A DNA stretch of 64,000 nt from Subsaximicrobium wynnwilliamsii (lineage in GTDB: Bacteria > Bacteroidota > Bacteroidia > Flavobacteriales > Flavobacteriaceae): NCBI RefSeq assembly GCF_007997225.1, contig NZ_VORM01000011.1, forward strand, positions 1-64,000, read 5' to 3'. This document shows, piece by piece, positions 47,493 through 56,240 of the stretch (position 1 is its first letter; every line of letters begins with the position of its first letter). The notes below the pieces were generated by a model that was given only the letters and a program-made list of their open reading frames with translations, did no database searches and was not told where the DNA came from. The translations under genes and the position numbers were made by a program.

Positions 47493-47500
47493 ACATTTGT
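47493..47500 (+). promoter_or_regulatory. -7 box of the small membrane protein gene
   Basis: TACATTTG, 45 bases before ATG 47545. A TTG at 47477-47479 leaves only a 13-base spacer. Confidence 0.4.
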
Positions 47501-47544
47501 GTTCCCCAAATTATTTGTTAAACCTAGTTACAATAACCTTAAGC

Positions 47545-47733
47545 ATGATTATTACAATTACCCTAATACTCTCTTTTTTAGTTGCCCTTAACTTTTTACT
47601 ATTGATTTTCAGTTGTAATAGGCACTCTAAAGTTAAAAAACTCTCAGAAAACGGAATATTATCCAAACCTAAGGAATTAAGTGTGCCCACCAAAGAGTTG
47701 GCTACAGCGCAGTTAGCACCAACAGGAAGCTAA
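47545..47733 (+). CDS. Small single-helix membrane protein
   Basis: From ATG 47545 the protein has 62 residues: MIITITLILSFLVALNFLLL is a membrane helix, then IFSCNRHSKVKKLSENGILS and a tail ending KELATAQLAPTGS. The promoter at 47493-47500 supports this start over the in-frame 47476. The tail is reminiscent of a conserved small protein of Flavobacteriia without known function. A terminator follows at 47762. Confidence 0.6.
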   Translation: MIITITLILSFLVALNFLLLIFSCNRHSKVKKLSENGILSKPKELSVPTKELATAQLAPTGS

Positions 47734-47761
47734 TTGCTCATAATACATTCGAATAGTCGAG

Positions 47762-47791
47762 ATCAACTGGTTTTAACAGTTGATTTTTTTT
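47762..47791 (+). terminator. Rho-independent terminator
   Basis: ATCAACTG (47762-47769) pairs with CAGTTGAT (47777-47784) across a 7-base loop, followed by a run of T. It ends the small membrane protein transcript. The T-run touches the ung stop codon. Confidence 0.85.
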
Positions 47792-48455
47792 ACCAATTAA
47801 TTGGAGATAGACCAAAATCGTTTAAAAAGGCGTTCGTTTTGCCAAAATGCCCATTTCCAAACCAATAGCCTCGATTGGCGCTCAAAGGCGATGGGTGTCC
47901 AGAACTTAGGACGGGATGTTTAGTGGTATCAATAAGTTTGGTTTTCTTTTTTGCAAAACCTCCCCACAACAAAAAAACCACCTGTTCCTTCTTATCACTT
48001 ATCGTTTTTATGACGGTATCTGTGAATCGCTCCCATCCCCTATTTTGATGACTTCCGGCTTGATGTGCTTTAACGGTTAAAGTAGCATTCAACAATAAAA
48101 CGCCTTGATTGGCCCAGCGTTCTAAATTGCCAGATTTTGGATATGGTACTTTTAAATCGGCTTCAATTTCCTTAAAGATATTGATAAGCGAAGGCGGATG
48201 CTTCATCCCATCATGCACCGAAAAGCAGAGTCCGTTGGCTTGCCCTAATCCATGGTAAGGATCTTGGCCTATAATGACCACTTTAATCGCCTCAAAGGCA
48301 CAGTGATTAAAGGCATTGTAGATTTCATTTTCAGGAGGAAAACAGGGGTGTGCGTCATATTCTGATTTCACGAATTCGCTAAGCTGTTCAAAATATGGCT
48401 TTTCAAATTCGGTTTTTAATTCGGCTTGCCAAGAAGGCGCGATTTTAGGGATCAT
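47790..48455 (-). CDS. ung: Uracil-DNA glycosylase, family 1
   Basis: This 221-residue enzyme removes uracil from DNA to start base-excision repair. The water-activating motif GQDPYHGLGQANGLCFSV (catalytic Asp near residue 62) and the minor-groove loop GHPSPLSANRG (catalytic His) are intact, with LLLNATLTVKAHQAGSHQNR between. Length is standard. It converges with the small membrane protein gene. Confidence 0.95.
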   Translation of the reverse strand: MIPKIAPSWQAELKTEFEKPYFEQLSEFVKSEYDAHPCFPPENEIYNAFNHCAFEAIKVVIIGQDPYHGLGQANGLCFSVHDGMKHPPSLINIFKEIEADLKVPYPKSGNLERWANQGVLLLNATLTVKAHQAGSHQNRGWERFTDTVIKTISDKKEQVVFLLWGGFAKKKTKLIDTTKHPVLSSGHPSPLSANRGYWFGNGHFGKTNAFLNDFGLSPINW

Positions 48456-48568
48456 AATTAAGAAAAAAAAATGAGAACTCGAAGATAAGCGTTCTGTAAG
48501 ACTTTCTTAAAATTAAGAGTACACAAACAGCTCCAAACATTACAATTTTATTTCTATAACTTTAGCAT

Positions 48569-48576
48569 TATCTTTG
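48569..48576 (+). promoter_or_regulatory. -7 box of mutS2
   Basis: TATCTTTG, 30 bases before ATG 48607. It overlaps the in-frame ATG 48574, so that codon cannot be the real start. Confidence 0.5.
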
Positions 48577-48606
48577 CATGCCAAACTAAGGTTGGCTTAT
48601 TATTTT

Positions 48607-50772
48607 ATGGTAAACATTCACGAAAAAACATTACAGGACATTGAGTTTCATTCAGTTTTAAATCAAGTTGCAGCACTCTGTATCACAGATTTGGGTCGCG
48701 CCGAAGTAAATGCAATAGCACCTTTCAAAGATCACGAAGAAACCTTAATCTCATTAGGTTTTACCAACGAATATTTGGCCTCCTTTTATAATGACAATCG
48801 CATCCCCAACCATGGTTTTGATGCCATTTCCAAGGAATTGCAATTGCTTAAGATTGAAAATTCTTTTTTGGAGACCAAGAGTTTTCAAAAAATCGCGTCG
48901 ATATCATTATCCGTAAATGCCATTTTAAAGTTCCTAAAGAAATTTGCTGAATACTATCCGTCGCTGGCTCAAAAGTCGGCGCAGATTGAAATGACCACTG
49001 CTGTTATTGAGGAGATTGACAGCATCGTGGATCGCTTTGGAGAGGTTAAGGACGATGCCTCCCAAGAGCTCTACCAGCTTAGAAAGGCCATAAATTCCAT
49101 TCGAGGCAAGATCAACCAGAGCTTTACCTCGGCTTTGAACACGTATCATAATCTCGATTACCTGGACGATATTAGAGAATCGGTGGTGGAAAATAAGCGG
49201 GTTTTAGCGGTTAAAGCGATGTATAGACGCAAGGTCAAAGGCAGCATCATGGGGAATAGCAAGACCGGTAGTATTGTCTATATCCAGCCTGAAACCACAT
49301 TTCAATATGCACGGGAATTGAACAATCTTGAATATGAGGAAAAAGAGGAAGTTGATAACATCTTAAAACAACTTACCGAATATGCAAGACCGTTTAGACC
49401 ATTATTCAAAGCCTACCAAGAGTTCTTGACCCATCTGGATCTCATTTATGCAAAGGCCAAGTATGCTCAATCCATAAACGCCATCCTTCCTAACATCAAT
49501 ACAGAAAAAATCTACGAGGCCATTGATGCTTTTCATCCTTTATTGTATGCCTCCAACCAAAAAGAAAAAAAGACCACCTTTTCACAGTCCATTAAACTGA
49601 AAAAGGACAACCGCATCATCGTCATTTCAGGTCCAAACGCCGGCGGAAAGAGCATTACCCTAAAAACCATAGGCTTGCTTCAAGTGATGCTACAAAGTGG
49701 CTTGTTGATTCCCGTGCACGAAAAGAGCAACTTGTGTTTCTTTGATCGTATTATGAGTGATATAGGAGACAACCAATCTATTGAAAACCATTTAAGCACC
49801 TATAGTTACCGTTTAAAGCAGATGCACTATTTTCTGCGGAAATGTAACAAAAACACCTTATTCTTGATTGATGAATTTGGAACCGGAAGTGATCCAGAAT
49901 TGGGAGGTGCGCTGGCCGAAACTTTTTTGGAAGAGTTTTACCATAGGGAGGCCTTTGGCATCATAACCACGCACTACTCCAACTTGAAAGTACTGGCCAA
50001 TGAGTTGCCATTCATGCAAAACGCCAACATGCTTTTTGATGAAAAAAGTTTGGAACCCATGTTCAAATTGGCTTTAGGCCAAGCCGGAAGCTCCTTTACC
50101 TTTGAGGTAGCCCAGAAAAACGGAATCCCCTTCAGCCTAATCAATCGCGCCAAAAAGAAAATTGAGCGCGGCAAAGTTCGTTTTGATGCCACTATTGCCA
50201 AACTTCAAAAGGAACGCAGTAAACTGGAAAAAACAGAGCGTTCACTCAAGGAAAATGAAAAGAAAAAACAAAGCGAGGCCGACAAACTTGAAGAAGTCAA
50301 TGCGAAGGTTCAAAAAAAACTGGAAAATTTCCAAGAGTTGTATGACAGCAACCAGCGTTTGATTTACCTGGGACAAAAAGTCAATGACATTGCTGAAAAG
50401 TTTTTCGACGACAAGAAAAAGCGTCCGTTGATGGACGAGCTCTTTCGATTGGTGCAAATAGAAAACTCTAAACGCCAAAAGGTATCTGCAAAACAGAAAA
50501 AAGCTGTTAAAACGAAGGAGGCTCAAATCAAAGAAGAAGCCGAGAAAAAGGTAGACGTTATTCGTAAAAAGAAAAAAGCAACCAAACTCAAGTCAAAAGC
50601 CGTTGAAAAGCCAAAACCGACTCTAAAATTGGGCGATCGCGTGCGCATGCATGATGGCAAAGCCGTTGGAAGCATTGACGCCATTGAGAAAAACAAGGCC
50701 ATTGTTAATTATGGCATGTTCACCACGCATGTGAACATGGATTTATTGGAATTGGTGGAAGCTAGTAAATAG
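48607..50772 (+). CDS. mutS2: Endonuclease-type MutS2 without Smr domain
   Basis: From ATG 48607 (promoter at 48569) the protein has 721 residues and begins MVNIHEKTLQDIEFHSVLNQ. The MutS core/lever lies at about 60-310, with VVENKRVLAVKAMYRRKVKG. The ATPase has Walker A ISGPNAGGKSITLKTIGLLQ and Walker B LFLIDEFGTGSDPELGGALA, then the switch TTHYSNLKV. A long coiled coil at 515-660 is rich in K and E. The end LKLGDRVRMHDGKAVGSIDA to the stop is a KOW-like strand; the C-terminal Smr nuclease domain of classical MutS2 (~780 residues) is absent. It probably acts on recombination intermediates or stalled ribosomes rather than mismatches. Confidence 0.92.
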   Translation: MVNIHEKTLQDIEFHSVLNQVAALCITDLGRAEVNAIAPFKDHEETLISLGFTNEYLASFYNDNRIPNHGFDAISKELQLLKIENSFLETKSFQKIASISLSVNAILKFLKKFAEYYPSLAQKSAQIEMTTAVIEEIDSIVDRFGEVKDDASQELYQLRKAINSIRGKINQSFTSALNTYHNLDYLDDIRESVVENKRVLAVKAMYRRKVKGSIMGNSKTGSIVYIQPETTFQYARELNNLEYEEKEEVDNILKQLTEYARPFRPLFKAYQEFLTHLDLIYAKAKYAQSINAILPNINTEKIYEAIDAFHPLLYASNQKEKKTTFSQSIKLKKDNRIIVISGPNAGGKSITLKTIGLLQVMLQSGLLIPVHEKSNLCFFDRIMSDIGDNQSIENHLSTYSYRLKQMHYFLRKCNKNTLFLIDEFGTGSDPELGGALAETFLEEFYHREAFGIITTHYSNLKVLANELPFMQNANMLFDEKSLEPMFKLALGQAGSSFTFEVAQKNGIPFSLINRAKKKIERGKVRFDATIAKLQKERSKLEKTERSLKENEKKKQSEADKLEEVNAKVQKKLENFQELYDSNQRLIYLGQKVNDIAEKFFDDKKKRPLMDELFRLVQIENSKRQKVSAKQKKAVKTKEAQIKEEAEKKVDVIRKKKKATKLKSKAVEKPKPTLKLGDRVRMHDGKAVGSIDAIEKNKAIVNYGMFTTHVNMDLLELVEASK

Positions 50773-50803
50773 ATGTGCGTTTTTTTTGAAGTTGTGTATT
50801 CGT

Positions 50804-50839
50804 GTTCAATTTCAAGTTCAGGTTCAATTTCAACTTCAA
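50804..50839. repeat. Hexamer repeat array (NTTCAA)
   Basis: Six units in register: GTTCAA, TTTCAA, GTTCAG, GTTCAA, TTTCAA, CTTCAA. It lies between mutS2 and the DCC-family promoter. It explains the low-complexity Ser/Ile-rich extension seen if the next gene is read from 50773. Confidence 0.75.
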
Positions 50840-50865
50840 TATTGGTTATTCAATTCGCTTTCAAC

Positions 50866-50873
50866 TATCTTTG
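50866..50873 (+). promoter_or_regulatory. -7 box of the DCC-family gene
   Basis: TATCTTTG, with TTG at 50842-50844 as a possible -33 (21-base spacer). Confidence 0.5.
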
Positions 50874-50877
50874 CAAC

Positions 50878-51297
50878 GTGATCAAAGATTTACCAAAAGA
50901 CAAAAAACTGATTCTTTTCGACGGTGTGTGCAACTTGTGCAATGCCTCAATTCTATATGTCATAAAACATGATAAAAAGGATCTTTTTAGATATGCACCT
51001 CTTCAAAGCGAGATTGGTAAACAGATATTGGAGAAATTCAGTATTGATCCTTCCAAAACCGATTCCATTATATTATTTTCAAATGAAAATGGGCTATCCA
51101 TAAAATCTTCAGCAGCTTTAAAAGTGGCAAAACATTTGGGATTTCCTAGAAATCTATTGGCGGCATTTCTAATTGTGCCAGCCTTCATCCGCAACTGGGT
51201 CTACGATTATATTGCAAAAAACCGATATCAATGGTACGGTAAAAAAGAGGAGTGCATGATCCCGACACCAGAACTTAAAGCTAAGTTTTTAGACTAA
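50878..51297 (+). CDS. DCC-family thiol-disulfide oxidoreductase-like protein (DUF393)
   Basis: The protein has 139 residues. GTG 50878 gives VIKDLPKDKKLILFDGVCNL, the family motif F-DG-x-C-x-L-C with the CxxC-like pair C-N-L-C; the following RYAPLQSE and GLSIKSSAALKVAKHLG are also typical. The promoter at 50866 ends just before it, so the mRNA would be nearly leaderless. ATG 50773 would add 35 residues made of repeat. The function is a putative redox protein near the membrane. Confidence 0.85.
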   Translation: MIKDLPKDKKLILFDGVCNLCNASILYVIKHDKKDLFRYAPLQSEIGKQILEKFSIDPSKTDSIILFSNENGLSIKSSAALKVAKHLGFPRNLLAAFLIVPAFIRNWVYDYIAKNRYQWYGKKEECMIPTPELKAKFLD

Positions 51298-51299
51298 AA

Positions 51300-51328
51300 A
51301 AGTCCTTTCGGGAAAAAAGGACTTTCTT
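51300..51328 (+). terminator. Rho-independent terminator
   Basis: AAGTCCTTT (51300-51308) pairs with AAAGGACTT (51316-51324), followed by TCTTG. It lies directly after the DCC gene stop. Confidence 0.8.
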
Positions 51329-52106
51329 GATTAACAACTAATTAAACTCATACTATTTCCTATAATTAAGAGGGATTCCGTAATTATAAGCAACTCATGA
51401 ATAACACTTAATTTAAGGTGTAAATGTACTTGGTTATGGTCCATCCCAAATAATTTATCGATAAATCAACCTAAATAATTGTTGAATTATAAAGACCTGC
51501 AAAAATCATCTGTAAGATGCATTGTTTTTAGAGTCGCCAAACGACTATTATTCAAAAAACCATCCTACATCAGTTCAAAGCGAACATGTTCTCTACTGCA
51601 ATCACAGGTGTATTAAAATTGGCTGCATGTATTTTGCCAATCAACTCGAAACCCCTAAGGCTAGGATATTGATTTTATAAGTTTATCGCCCAAAGGATCG
51701 TTATAATCCAAAAGCCTTTTATTTTGAATGTGACCTTCGTTAACAGCTTAACGATTATTGCTAGATCCTTAGCGATATGGACTTTTAAAAAAATCGTCAA
51801 CAGATAATGGCTCTCGTTTAATCTAGCTTTGCTATTATTAATAATAATTGAAATTATACATCTTTTAGGTTGGCTCAAACCTAGAAAATCTGATTATTCC
51901 GTTAGGGTCGGGGGAAAAACAATTGGATTTTCGGCATTTTGTTCTTGCCCCGTCCCTAAAGGGAGCCAAAACGAAGAAAATCGGTTGTTTTAACCATAAT
52001 AGCCATTTTAAACTAGAGCCTAGATAATCAATTGCTCAATAAAATGGTCTTTAATTCACTTTTCTTGAATAATGCAATTAGAAAGTAGACGCATGTTTAT
52101 TTTGAA
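51329..52106. other. Long gene-poor stretch with a decayed gene
   Basis: It contains the receiver-domain relic at 51570-51878, a short dyad TAGGTT/AACCTA near 51867-51884, and a GGGTCGGGG/CCCCGTCCC pair (about 51905-51959) that could pair at a distance. No intact gene was seen. Confidence 0.35.
51570..51878 (-). pseudogene. Decayed response-regulator receiver domain
   Basis: Reading minus, HIAKDLAIIVKLLTKVTF lies upstream of an in-frame TAA at 51675-51677. The same frame then gives NQYPSLRGFELIGKIHAANF and NTPVIAVENMFALN, ending at TGA 51570. The second part resembles the receiver core P-x-LxGxEL-x-x-IR and the PVIAV strand. The phosphoacceptor aspartate region reads WAINL instead of LDINL. 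The frame is broken and the acidic pocket near the start is not recognisable, so this would be a dead gene. The identification is by pattern only. Confidence 0.35.
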
Positions 52107-52114
52107 TACATTTG
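52107..52114 (+). promoter_or_regulatory. -7 box of the EamA transporter
   Basis: TACATTTG, 23 bases before ATG 52137. Confidence 0.45.
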
Positions 52115-52136
52115 CGCATTATTTTTGAAAGACCCC

Positions 52137-53042
52137 ATGAATACAAAATATTACCTTGCCGTGATTACCGCCTTTAGTATTTGGGGCTTTTTTAGTGTGG
52201 TTTTAAAGTCCTTGGACGATTTTTCAGCTTTTGATATTTTGAGTTACCGCACCTTAGGCGCCGCAACCATAATGTTGGTAGTCTCGTTATTGCTGCGTCC
52301 AAAAGTCTTGAAAAATAGCCTAAACCTATTTAAATCTCTTGAAAAAGTAGACAAGCGTCGTATAGTGATTGTCAATATTTTGAGCGGTTTGTTTTTAGCT
52401 CTCAATTGGTACATCTTCATTTATGTCATGAATAATGTGAGCGTGAGCGCCACCTCTCTGGCCTATTTGATCTGCCCTATTTTAACCATGGTTTTGGCCT
52501 ACCTCATTCTCAAAGAGAAGCTTTTCAAATTACAATGGTTGGCGGTGACTTTAAGTTTTACCGGATGTTTGCTGTTGTCATTGGGCAATCTAACCAACTT
52601 ATTTTACAGTATGATTATTGCGCTTACCTACGCCTTGTACTTGGTGCTACAGCGTAAAAACCAAGAAATGGATCGGTTTTTAATCCTAACCTTTCAAATA
52701 GGTTTTGCTGTACTTTTTCTATTGCCTTTTATAGTGACCCATGAGTCAACAACTGAAAAAACAAATTTCTTTTATGTGATGTTGGCATTGATAGCAGTTG
52801 TGTTTACCATAATCCCCATGTTTTTGAACATCTATGCTTTGCGAGGTTTGAACTCGTCGGTAGTTGGTGTTTTTATTTACGTAAATCCGCTGATCAATTT
52901 TGGGCTCGCCATTTTTTACTTCGGAGAGAAAGTAACCCCAGTTGAAGGCATCTGTTATGCACTAATCCTGCTTTCCATTTTTCTGTTTAATTTTGCATCA
53001 CTTAAAAACAGAATTCATAGACGGCGTGCTGCCCATATTTGA
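52137..53042 (+). CDS. EamA-family (RarD-like) transporter
   Basis: This protein of 301 residues has ten membrane helices, the DMT/EamA two-repeat layout. The start MNTKYYLAVITAFSIWGFFS follows the -7 box at 52107 (TTG 52125 would be the alternative). ALNWYIFIYVMNNVSVSATS and YLICPILTMVLAYLILKEKL are the first-repeat end, and GVFIYVNPLINFGLAIFYFG with EKVTPVEG the second. RarD-like members are linked to chloramphenicol sensitivity or metabolite export. The substrate is not predictable. Confidence 0.88.
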   Translation: MNTKYYLAVITAFSIWGFFSVVLKSLDDFSAFDILSYRTLGAATIMLVVSLLLRPKVLKNSLNLFKSLEKVDKRRIVIVNILSGLFLALNWYIFIYVMNNVSVSATSLAYLICPILTMVLAYLILKEKLFKLQWLAVTLSFTGCLLLSLGNLTNLFYSMIIALTYALYLVLQRKNQEMDRFLILTFQIGFAVLFLLPFIVTHESTTEKTNFFYVMLALIAVVFTIIPMFLNIYALRGLNSSVVGVFIYVNPLINFGLAIFYFGEKVTPVEGICYALILLSIFLFNFASLKNRIHRRRAAHI

Positions 53043-53398
53043 AAACATTTAGTGTCCGGTTTATAGTTAAGACACTCCCAAACGGCAGGCAGAAGTTGCG
53101 CTACTGGACATAAGACACATGACTTGAAACTGAGCTATAACTCGTTGCAATTAAATTCTTAATCAAATCTCATTGTTTTTTTTTGAATAAGAATGAATCC
53201 AGTTGGTGTGAGTTGATTCGGTAAATGGCGATCAATAACCAATAACAAGCCAGTCAATTTTAAACTAACACCGACGCTTGATAATGTCCTATCCTCAAAA
53301 ATGACAAAAACGGCAGGCCGAAAGGTTTTATAAATTCAGAAATCCGATTGAAAATCAGGCGAAACGAAAGTATAAAAATTTTCAAGGCACACAACCGG
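53043..53398. other. Gene-free stretch between converging genes
   Basis: No ORF or hairpin with a T-tract. Contains GGCAGG/CGGCAGGCCG-type motifs of unclear meaning. Confidence 0.3.
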
Positions 53399-54841
53399 CT
53401 ACGAATCCAAATCAAAAGTTTCGGTAGGGTCTTTTTCCTTATAATCCAGCATGTTCTCACCATCGGCGATAATCGAGCAAACCGTCGCGTCGCCAGTGAC
53501 GTTTACCACGGTCCTAAACATATCCAAGATACGATCAACCGGAAAGATAATAGCAATCCAGGCAGGGTTTAAGCCCACAGAATCCAATACAATAATCAAC
53601 ATGACCAAACCAGCACTGGGCACCGCTGCAGAACCAATGGATGCTAAGGTGGCTGTCAATACCACCGTAACTTGTTGGCCAATGGTAAGATCTATCATGT
53701 GCAACTGGGCCAAGAAGATCACAGCAACCGCTTGATACATGCTAGTACCATCCATGTTTACCGTTGCTCCAATAGGCAATACAAAACTACTTACCTTTTT
53801 ATTGACCCCTAAATTCTGTTCCACACATTCCATAGTTACTGGAAGTGTCGCAGCACTGCTCGAGGTAGAAAAGGCCAGAGTTTGTGCCGGCCCCATGGAT
53901 TTAAAGAAGCCACCGTAAGGTATTTTCTTTACAAATACTTTGAGAATGACAGGATAGATCACGAAAATCATTAATAAAAGACCAGCTAAAACCGTCAAGG
54001 AATACCAGCTCAATCCTTTAAAAATCTCAACCACTTTTCCAATATCATCGCCGGCCATTTTACTCACAACGCCTGCCAACAAGGCGAAGACAAAAAATGG
54101 AGCAGCCTGCATGACGAGGTCCACCATCTTGAGAAACACTTCGTTAATGCCATCAACGATGTTCAAAACAGGTTGTGATTTTTCCGTTGGAATAAATAAC
54201 AAACAAACCCCAAAAAACACCGCAAAGAAAATAACTTGCAGCATGAGCCCGTTAGTCGATAGCGAATGAAAGAAATTATCGGGCACAATATCCACTAAAG
54301 GCTGTAATGGCGTGGTTTCCTTGCCTTTTTCAGCAGATTCCATTTTGTCTTGCACTGCCGCATCCTTCAGTTCAGCATTAGACAAATCTGAAATTTCCTG
54401 GGCACGTTTCATAAATGCAGGATCCTTGAGGTAGCTAATGCCGTCCTTGATTTCATACCCCTGAGAATCTGCCCAGATCTCGTAACTAATCCGGTTGTCA
54501 ATGCGGCTTTGCTCATCAATCAACTTCCCGGGTTTAAAAGTGTTTACCAACAATAGGCCTAATGAAATCGCCATGATCGTGGTCAATAGATAAATGCCTA
54601 AGGTTTTACCACCCATACGTCCTAAACTGGAAGGATCCCCAATATTCGCCACGCCACCAATGATCGAAAACAAAACCAGTGGCACAGCAATGAGCTTGAG
54701 CAAATTGATAAATATGGTGCCAAAAGGATCGATCCAATTGATGGTAAAGGCGCTCCAGCCCATTGTGCTCGATAAGAGAGCCCAAATGATCCCGAGTACC
54801 ATCCCGATAATGATTTTCCAATGTAATGCCAGTTTTTTCAT
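53399..54841 (-). CDS. Dicarboxylate/amino acid:cation symporter (DAACS)
   Basis: From ATG 54841 the protein has 480 residues and begins MKKLALHWKIIIGMVLGIIW. It has eight membrane helices and the two reentrant loops of GltP/EAAT proteins: AFSTSSSAATLPVTMECVEQ (serine-rich HP1), GATVNMDGTSMYQAVAVIFL (NMDGT in TM7), and the HP2/TM8 region PSAGLVMLIIVLDSVGLNPA. It takes up glutamate, aspartate or C4-dicarboxylates with Na+ or H+. An insert of ~80 polar residues after the third helix (QSRIDNRISYEIWADSQGYE region) is longer than in E. coli GltP. The ATG at 54883 would translate the dyad repeat and is unlikely. Confidence 0.9.
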   Translation of the reverse strand: MKKLALHWKIIIGMVLGIIWALLSSTMGWSAFTINWIDPFGTIFINLLKLIAVPLVLFSIIGGVANIGDPSSLGRMGGKTLGIYLLTTIMAISLGLLLVNTFKPGKLIDEQSRIDNRISYEIWADSQGYEIKDGISYLKDPAFMKRAQEISDLSNAELKDAAVQDKMESAEKGKETTPLQPLVDIVPDNFFHSLSTNGLMLQVIFFAVFFGVCLLFIPTEKSQPVLNIVDGINEVFLKMVDLVMQAAPFFVFALLAGVVSKMAGDDIGKVVEIFKGLSWYSLTVLAGLLLMIFVIYPVILKVFVKKIPYGGFFKSMGPAQTLAFSTSSSAATLPVTMECVEQNLGVNKKVSSFVLPIGATVNMDGTSMYQAVAVIFLAQLHMIDLTIGQQVTVVLTATLASIGSAAVPSAGLVMLIIVLDSVGLNPAWIAIIFPVDRILDMFRTVVNVTGDATVCSIIADGENMLDYKEKDPTETFDLDS

Positions 54842-54851
54842 AAGCCCATCT

Positions 54852-54880
54852 GTCCTTCGGACATCTTCCCAAAGGGAAGA
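54852..54880. repeat. Double dyad in the symporter leader
   Basis: GTCC-TTC-GGAC (54852-54862) is followed by TCTTCCC-AAA-GGGAAGA (54864-54880). Two adjacent hairpins lie immediately upstream of ATG 54841 of the minus-strand gene. They may affect translation, or are simply an intergenic repeat. Confidence 0.6.
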
Positions 54881-54990
54881 CATTAATATTTAAATTTCTA
54901 TATATCCCTTAACTCGGATTACTTAAAGCTTTTCTTTTGGTTGTTTATGTAATTTAAGCTTTAGCCATTATAAGGAATGTTGTTTTTTGT

Positions 54991-56052
54991 TTAAGACTCC
55001 TGCTTTCGCAGGAGTAGGTAATCTGCAAGCACCAATGCTGCCATAGCCTCCACGATGGGTATGGCTCGCGGCACAACACATGGATCATGGCGTCCCTTAC
55101 CTTGCATTTCAACGATATTGCCAGATGCATCCAAAGCATCCTGTTTTTGAATAACCGTAGCCACAGGTTTAAAAGCGACCTTAAAGTAAATATCCATGCC
55201 ATTACTTATACCACCTTGTATGCCACCAGAATGGTTGGTTTTTGTGCTGCCATCATCATTGAACAAATCATTGTGCTCGGTACCCTTCATTTTCGCACCT
55301 TCAAAACCGCTGCCATACTCGAAACCTTTTACCGCGTTTATAGAGAGCATGGCTTTACCCAACTCGGCGTGCAACTTGTCAAATACAGGTTCTCCCAAAC
55401 CAATGGGCACATTTTGGATCACACAGGTCACGGTGCCTCCAATGGTATTGCCTTCTTTTCTAATGGCTTTTATTCTGGAAATCATACGTTCCGCAGTTTC
55501 TGGGTCCGGACAACGTACGACATTGCTTTCCGTTTTTGAAAAGTCGAGTTCTTGATAAGGTTTTTCTAAGGCGATATTTCCTACGGAAGAGGTAAATGCC
55601 TGAATCTTTATATCAGGCATCATCTGCTTTGCAATCGCACCTGCCACTACGCGACAAGCGGTTTCTCTGGCAGAACTTCTGCCACCACCACGGTAATCAC
55701 GCACGCCGTATTTTTTCTCGTAGGTATAATCGGCATGGCTTGGGCGATACACGTCTTTGATGTGTGAGTAATCCTTTGATTTTTGATTGGTATTGTGAAT
55801 GGTGAACCCAATGGGTGTTCCGGTGGTTTTTCCTTCAAAAACTCCTGAAAGAAATTCAACCGTATCTGGCTCCTTACGCTGGGTCACAATTTCTGATTGC
55901 CCAGGTTTACGACGGTCCATTTCGTTTTGGATGGCTTCAAAATCGAGATGAATCCCGGCAGGACAACCATCTATAATCCCACCAATTGCCACACCGTGGG
56001 ATTCACCAAAAGTGGTGAGCTTAAATAATTTTCCGAAAGAATTTCCTGCCAT
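54991..56052 (-). CDS. aroC: Chorismate synthase
   Basis: This 353-residue enzyme from ATG 56052 ([20 protein letters not shown]) removes phosphate from EPSP to give chorismate, the last step of the shikimate pathway, using reduced FMN. Family signatures are intact: [39 protein letters not shown] and [17 protein letters not shown], with the conserved histidines. A TACCTTTA-like box on minus (56075-56082) sits just upstream of this ATG; reading from 56157 would add 35 hydrophobic residues and overlap that promoter. A hairpin repeat covers its last codons. Confidence 0.95.
   Translation of the reverse strand: MAGNSFGKLFKLTTFGESHGVAIGGIIDGCPAGIHLDFEAIQNEMDRRKPGQSEIVTQRKEPDTVEFLSGVFEGKTTGTPIGFTIHNTNQKSKDYSHIKDVYRPSHADYTYEKKYGVRDYRGGGRSSARETACRVVAGAIAKQMMPDIKIQAFTSSVGNIALEKPYQELDFSKTESNVVRCPDPETAERMISRIKAIRKEGNTIGGTVTCVIQNVPIGLGEPVFDKLHAELGKAMLSINAVKGFEYGSGFEGAKMKGTEHNDLFNDDGSTKTNHSGGIQGGISNGMDIYFKVAFKPVATVIQKQDALDASGNIVEMQGKGRHDPCVVPRAIPIVEAMAALVLADYLLLRKQES
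54996..55015. repeat. Hairpin in the aroC 3' end
   Basis: ACTCCTGC-TTTC-GCAGGAGT is a perfect 8-bp stem. It encodes the last residues before the stop (RKQES). The ACTCCTGC-type hairpin is of a kind common between genes, so the stop has probably been displaced into it. Confidence 0.55.
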
Positions 56053-56240
56053 ATGAATTGAATTTACGCTAAAATAAAGGTAAAAATAGAGAAACAAAAA
56101 AAGAATTCGGCAAAGCCTTTGCCTTATGAAGTCATTTTGGTAACAATTGCTTAACAATGTCTTGATTGTTTGTTAATTAGAAAAATTATATCCTTTCAAC
56201 TCAATTCGATTTATTTGTACAACAAATTGAAACCTAAAAC

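Noticed and set aside
50773-50877. N-terminal extension of the DCC-family gene
   Set aside because: It is the translation of the hexamer repeat; the -7 box at 50866-50873 lies inside it.
54842-54883. N-terminal extension of the symporter
   Set aside because: It is the translation of the dyad repeat at 54852-54880.
56053-56157. N-terminal extension of aroC
   Set aside because: The 35 extra residues are hydrophobic, unlike any chorismate synthase, and cover the promoter-like box at 56075-56082.
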